64,000 nt of DNA from Streptomyces deccanensis. Its GTDB lineage: Bacteria > Actinomycetota > Actinomycetes > Streptomycetales > Streptomycetaceae. The notes under the pieces were generated by a model that had not been told where the DNA came from, ran no database searches, and saw nothing but the letters and a program-made list of their open reading frames with translations. Both the position numbers and the translations under genes were made by a program. Positions 60,664 to 64,000 of this stretch are shown here, one piece after another. The DNA is taken from positions 7,564,001-7,628,000 of the forward strand of contig NZ_CP092431.1 in assembly GCF_022385335.1 (NCBI RefSeq). The letters run 5' to 3'. The number at the start of each line of letters is the position of its first letter. The first letter of the stretch is position 1.

Positions 60664-61440
60664 GTGTTCGGACGTCGCAAGAAGAAGGGTTCCGCTGAGG
60701 ACGCGGCGGACGCGGCGAGCGAGGCCGAGCAGGTCGACGGCGTTGCCGGGGAAGCCGACGCTGAGGCGGACGTCGAGCGGGAGCGCGTGCGGCTCGAGCC
60801 CGAGCCCCGGCCGGACGGGCCGTGGGACAGCTCCGAGGTGCGCGAGCCCGGCGAGGGCCGGGTGGACCTCGGCGGCATCTTCGTGCCCGGAGTCGACGGC
60901 ATGGAGCTGCGGGTGGAGGTCGCCGGTGACGCGATCGTCGCCGCGACCGTCGTGCTGCGCGACAGCGCGGTCCAGCTGCAGGCCTTCGCCGCGCCCAAGC
61001 GCGAGGGCATCTGGGGCGAGGTCCGTGAGGAGATCGCCTCCGGCATCACCCAGCAGGGCGGGGTCATCGATGAGGTCGAGGGCCCGCTGGGCTGGGAGCT
61101 GCGCGCGCAGGTGCCGGTGCAGCTGCCGGACGGCACGGGCGGCTTCCAGGTGGTCCGCTTCGTCGGTGTGGACGGGCCCCGCTGGTTCCTGCGCGGAGTG
61201 ATCTCCGGGCGGGGCGCGGTGGAGCCGCAGACCGCCGGGCTGCTGGAGCAGATCTTCCGGGACACGGTCGTCGTCCGCGGCGAGGGTCCCATGGCTCCGC
61301 GCGACCCGATCGTCCTGAAGCTGCCGAACGACGCGCAGATGGTGCCCGAGGGCGTCCAGCAGGAGGAGCAGGCCGGGTCCCGCTTCTCCGGCGGCATGGG
61401 GCAGCTGCAGCGCGGGCCGGAGATCACCGAGGTCCGCTAG
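60664..61440 (+). CDS. DUF3710 protein
   Basis: A 258-residue soluble protein. It opens with a basic FGRRKKKG and an acidic Ala/Glu region (10-60), then the DUF3710 domain: GRVDLGGIFVPGVDGMELRVEV, AFAAPKREGIWGEVREEIASGI, VDGPRWFLRGVISGRGA and DPIVLKLPNDAQ. The role is unknown. Placement directly after dut is conserved in actinobacteria. The GTG at 60664 lies behind GGGAAGGACA in the tail of dut, so expression is likely coupled. Confidence 0.9.
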   Translation: MFGRRKKKGSAEDAADAASEAEQVDGVAGEADAEADVERERVRLEPEPRPDGPWDSSEVREPGEGRVDLGGIFVPGVDGMELRVEVAGDAIVAATVVLRDSAVQLQAFAAPKREGIWGEVREEIASGITQQGGVIDEVEGPLGWELRAQVPVQLPDGTGGFQVVRFVGVDGPRWFLRGVISGRGAVEPQTAGLLEQIFRDTVVVRGEGPMAPRDPIVLKLPNDAQMVPEGVQQEEQAGSRFSGGMGQLQRGPEITEVR

Positions 61441-61531
61441 CGGTTCCGGCCGAGGCCGTACGGGAACCGCGTCGGCCCACTGGCCGGTTGCGCGGTTCCC
61501 TCGCGGGGTGTCGGCGTCAGGGTTGTGTCAA

Positions 61532-61555
61532 AGAGGCGGCCTCGGGGCCGCCTCT
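61532..61555 (+). terminator. Terminator of the dut operon
   Basis: AGAGGCGGCC-TCGG-GGCCGCCTCT has a perfect 10-bp stem with a tetraloop, followed by GCCCGTTTT. Confidence 0.88.
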
Positions 61556-61628
61556 GCCCGTTTTGCCGTGATTATTGGCCGTAAGGTCGACGCTGCGTAG
61601 GCGGTGGTCACGGGAAGACAATGGGGAC

Positions 61629-64000
61629 ATGGGACGCGGGAAGCTTCGGATCTACCTCGGTGCGGCGCCGGGCGTCGGCAAGACGTACGCGATGCTGTCC
61701 GAAGCGCACCGCCGGATCGAACGCGGCACCGACTGCGTGGTGGCCGTCGTGGAGCACCACGGCCGTCCGCGCACCGAGGTGATGCTGCACGGACTGGAGC
61801 AGATCCCGCGCCGGTCGCTGGAGTACCGGGACGCGGTCTTCACCGAGATGGACGTGGACGCCGTCCTCGCCCGGCGGCCCCGGGTGGCCCTCGTGGACGA
61901 GCTGGCCCACACCAATGTGCCCGGCTCCCGCAACGACAAGCGCTGGCAGGACGTCGAGGACCTGCTCGCCGCCGGCGTCGACGTGATCTCGACCGTCAAC
62001 ATCCAGCACCTGGAGTCGCTCGGCGACGTCGTCGAGTCGATCACCGGCGTACGGCAGCGCGAGACCGTCCCCGACGAGGTGGTGCGGCGGGCGGACCAGA
62101 TAGAGCTGGTCGACATGTCGCCACAGGCCCTGCGGCGGCGGATGGCGCACGGCAACGTCTACCAGCCGGACAAGGTCGACGCCGCGCTGTCGAACTACTT
62201 CCGCCCCGGCAACCTGACCGCGCTGCGGGAGCTCGCGCTGCTGTGGGTGGCGGACCGCGTCGACGAGTACCTCAACGCGTACCGCAGCGAGCACCAGGTG
62301 TCGCGGATCTGGGGCTCCCGCGAGCGGATCGTGGTCGGGCTGACCGGCGGCCCCGAGGGGCGGACCCTCCTGCGAAGAGCCGCCCGGCTCGCCGAGAAGG
62401 GCGCCGGCGGCGAGGTCATGGCCGTCTACATCGCCCGCAGCGACGGGCTGACCTCCGCCTCGCCCAATGAACTCGCCGTCCAGCGCACCCTCGTCGAGGA
62501 CCTCGGCGGCACCTTCCACCACGTCGTCGGCGACGACATCCCCGCCGCGCTGCTGGCCTTCGCGCGTGGTGTCAACGCCACCCAGATAGTGCTGGGCGTC
62601 TCGCGCCGCAAGAGCTGGCAGTACGTCTTCGGGCCCGGTGTGGGCGCCACCGTCGCCCGGGACTCCGGACCCGACCTGGACGTCCACCTGATCACGCACG
62701 GCGAGGCGGGCAAGGGGCGCGGACTGCCCGTCGCACGGGGCGCGCGGCTCGGCCGGGCCCGGACGATCGGGGGCTGGGTCGTCGGGACGGTGGGGCCCGG
62801 GCTGCTCGCGGCGCTGCTGGCCAACGTCGAGACCGATCTCGGTCTCGCCAACGACATGTTGCTCTTCCTGTCGCTGACGGTGGCCGCGGCCCTGCTCGGC
62901 GGTCTGCTGCCCGCCCTGGCCGCGGCCGTGCTGGGCTCGCTGCTGCTCAACTGGTTCTTCACCCCGCCGGTGCACACGCTGACGGTCGACGACCCGACCA
63001 ACATCGTCGCCATCGTGGTCTTCATAGGGGTCGCGGTGGCGGTGGCCTCCGTCGTGGACCTCGCGGCCCGGCGCACCCAGCAGGCGGCCCGGTTGCGCGC
63101 CGAGTCGGAGATCCTGTCCTTCCTCGCGGGCAGTGTGCTGCGCGGGGAGACCAGCCTGGAGGCCCTCCTCGAACGTGTGCGCGAGACCTTCGGGATGGAG
63201 TCCGTCGCCCTGCTGGAGCGCGAGAGTGATGTCGACCCGTGGACCTGCGCGGGCAGCGTGGGCCCCCGGCGGGTGGACCGTCCCGAGGCGGCGGACGTGG
63301 ACATGCCGGTCGGGGACCATATGGCGCTGGCCCTGTCCGGCCGCGTCCTGCCCGCCGAGGACCGCCGGGTCCTGGCCGCCTTCGCCGCCCAGGCCGCCGT
63401 CGTCCTGGACCGCCGGCGCCTCCAGCAGGAGGCCGACCAGGCCAAGGCGCTGGCCGAGGGCAACCGCATCCGCACCGCGCTGCTCGCCGCCGTCAGCCAC
63501 GATCTGCGGACCCCGCTCGCCGGCATCAAGGCCGCCGTGTCGTCCCTGCGCTCCGACGACGTGGCCTGGTCGGCGGAGGACGAGGCCGAACTGCTCGAAG
63601 GGATCGAGGACGGCGCCGACCGGCTCGACCACCTCGTGGGCAACCTCCTCGACATGTCCCGGCTGCAGACCGGCACCGTCACCACGCTGATCCGCGAGAT
63701 CGACCTCGACGAGGTGGTGCCGATGGCGCTCGGCGGCGTCCCGGAGGGCAGCGTCGGGCTGGAGATCCCCGAGAGCCTGCCCATGGTCGCCGTCGACCCC
63801 GGGCTGCTGGAACGCTCGGTCGCCAACATCGTCGAGAACGCCGTCAAGTACAGCCCGCCCGGCACGCCCGTCCAGGTCTCCGCGAGCGCCCTCGGCGGCC
63901 GGGTCGAGGTCCGGGTCACCGACCGCGGCCCCGGCGTCCCCGACGAGGCCAAGGACCGCATCTTCGCCCCCTTCCAGCGCCACGGCGACGCCCCGCGCGG
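61629..64000 (+). CDS. kdpD: KdpD osmosensitive K+ sensor histidine kinase (3' end cut by window)
   Basis: The sensor of the Kdp potassium system, 790 residues in the window with no stop reached. The N-terminal KdpD domain has Walker A GAAPGVGKT (residues 11-19) and ALVDELAHTNVPG. A USP-like domain (about 230-360, IVVGLTGGPEGRTLL) follows, then four membrane helices (about 375-480, DUF4118), a GAF region, H624 in AAVSHDLRTPLAG, N737 in VENAVKYSP and DRGPGVPDEAKDRIF. The remaining C terminus and any KdpE gene lie beyond the right edge. No kdpFABC genes are in this window. Confidence 0.96.
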   Translation, partial: MGRGKLRIYLGAAPGVGKTYAMLSEAHRRIERGTDCVVAVVEHHGRPRTEVMLHGLEQIPRRSLEYRDAVFTEMDVDAVLARRPRVALVDELAHTNVPGSRNDKRWQDVEDLLAAGVDVISTVNIQHLESLGDVVESITGVRQRETVPDEVVRRADQIELVDMSPQALRRRMAHGNVYQPDKVDAALSNYFRPGNLTALRELALLWVADRVDEYLNAYRSEHQVSRIWGSRERIVVGLTGGPEGRTLLRRAARLAEKGAGGEVMAVYIARSDGLTSASPNELAVQRTLVEDLGGTFHHVVGDDIPAALLAFARGVNATQIVLGVSRRKSWQYVFGPGVGATVARDSGPDLDVHLITHGEAGKGRGLPVARGARLGRARTIGGWVVGTVGPGLLAALLANVETDLGLANDMLLFLSLTVAAALLGGLLPALAAAVLGSLLLNWFFTPPVHTLTVDDPTNIVAIVVFIGVAVAVASVVDLAARRTQQAARLRAESEILSFLAGSVLRGETSLEALLERVRETFGMESVALLERESDVDPWTCAGSVGPRRVDRPEAADVDMPVGDHMALALSGRVLPAEDRRVLAAFAAQAAVVLDRRRLQQEADQAKALAEGNRIRTALLAAVSHDLRTPLAGIKAAVSSLRSDDVAWSAEDEAELLEGIEDGADRLDHLVGNLLDMSRLQTGTVTTLIREIDLDEVVPMALGGVPEGSVGLEIPESLPMVAVDPGLLERSVANIVENAVKYSPPGTPVQVSASALGGRVEVRVTDRGPGVPDEAKDRIFAPFQRHGDAPR

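Noticed and set aside
61608..63983. A 791-codon open frame on the minus strand
   Set aside because: It is the antisense shadow of kdpD. The plus-strand product has every KdpD motif, while the minus frame has His/Gln/Arg/Gly-rich composition and no domain.
1..64000. CRISPR arrays, IS elements, prophage genes, tRNA or rRNA genes
   Set aside because: I looked for evenly spaced repeats, transposase or integrase motifs and tRNA cloverleaf sequences in the intergenic regions and saw none.

Overview
The window is a piece of a Streptomyces core chromosome. The DNA is very G+C rich, third codon positions are almost always G or C, and GTG starts and 4-nt stop/start overlaps are common. The content is diagnostic: a 514-residue principal sigma factor HrdB with a Lys/Ala-rich insert, WhiH immediately upstream of it, SepH, CutR/CutS, a PatA-type acetyltransferase with its GNAT domain at the N terminus, and HPr under DasR-type operators. 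From memory, the gene order matches the S. coelicolor SCO581x-SCO587x interval. I see no IS element, prophage, CRISPR array, rRNA or tRNA gene, and no compositional island.

Layout. 0-5.6 kb: DUF4153 membrane protein, a divergent MFS exporter/TetR pair with two operators, rnhB, a small hypothetical. 6-16.4 kb: an unrecognised gene with RadC-like traits, RecQ fused to a phosphoribosyltransferase-like domain, DUF4192, a glycogen-debranching-like protein, an NrtR-type Nudix regulator, an ABC ATPase-permease fusion. 16.5-23.5 kb: whiH, hrdB, a secreted trypsin-like protease, a zinc-ribbon protein, parE. 23.7-31.9 kb: a DUF485/acetate-type symporter operon facing a CitA/CitB-type two-component pair, an iron-box-controlled sucrase/ferredoxin-like gene, two small proteins, a CobW-family GTPase. 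31.9-40 kb: parC, an active/inactive M16 peptidase pair, a c-di-AMP riboswitch ahead of a secreted M23 peptidase, a GntR regulator, ptsH with tandem dre sites. 40-49 kb: patA, DUF5998, a phosphodiesterase-like protein, tdk, a VOC protein, a sulfurtransferase, sepH. 49.5-64 kb: a lactone oxidase/MFS operon, coproporphyrin ferrochelatase plus an inositol-monophosphatase-like gene, cutRS, DUF4193, a hypothetical, DUF3093, a thioesterase/dut/DUF3710 operon, and a kdpD cut by the right edge.

The genes are mostly housekeeping: transcription (hrdB), DNA topology (parE, parC), nucleotide metabolism (rnhB, tdk, dut), haem, cell division and sporulation (whiH, sepH), envelope remodelling and secretion stress (M23 peptidase, cutRS), and carbon-flux control (ptsH, patA, the symporter). 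No wholly new multi-gene system stands out. The most interesting material is regulatory: a recurring leaderless-promoter layout (a TAnnnT-type hexamer about 7 nt before the start codon), an iron box overlapping a start codon, tandem dre sites, a head-to-tail 11-bp repeat in front of cutR, and several perfect palindromes in divergent or upstream regions. Among the proteins, the RecQ-PRTase fusion, the possible degenerate JAB fold, the M16 pair and the repeat-built linker of PatA merit a second look.
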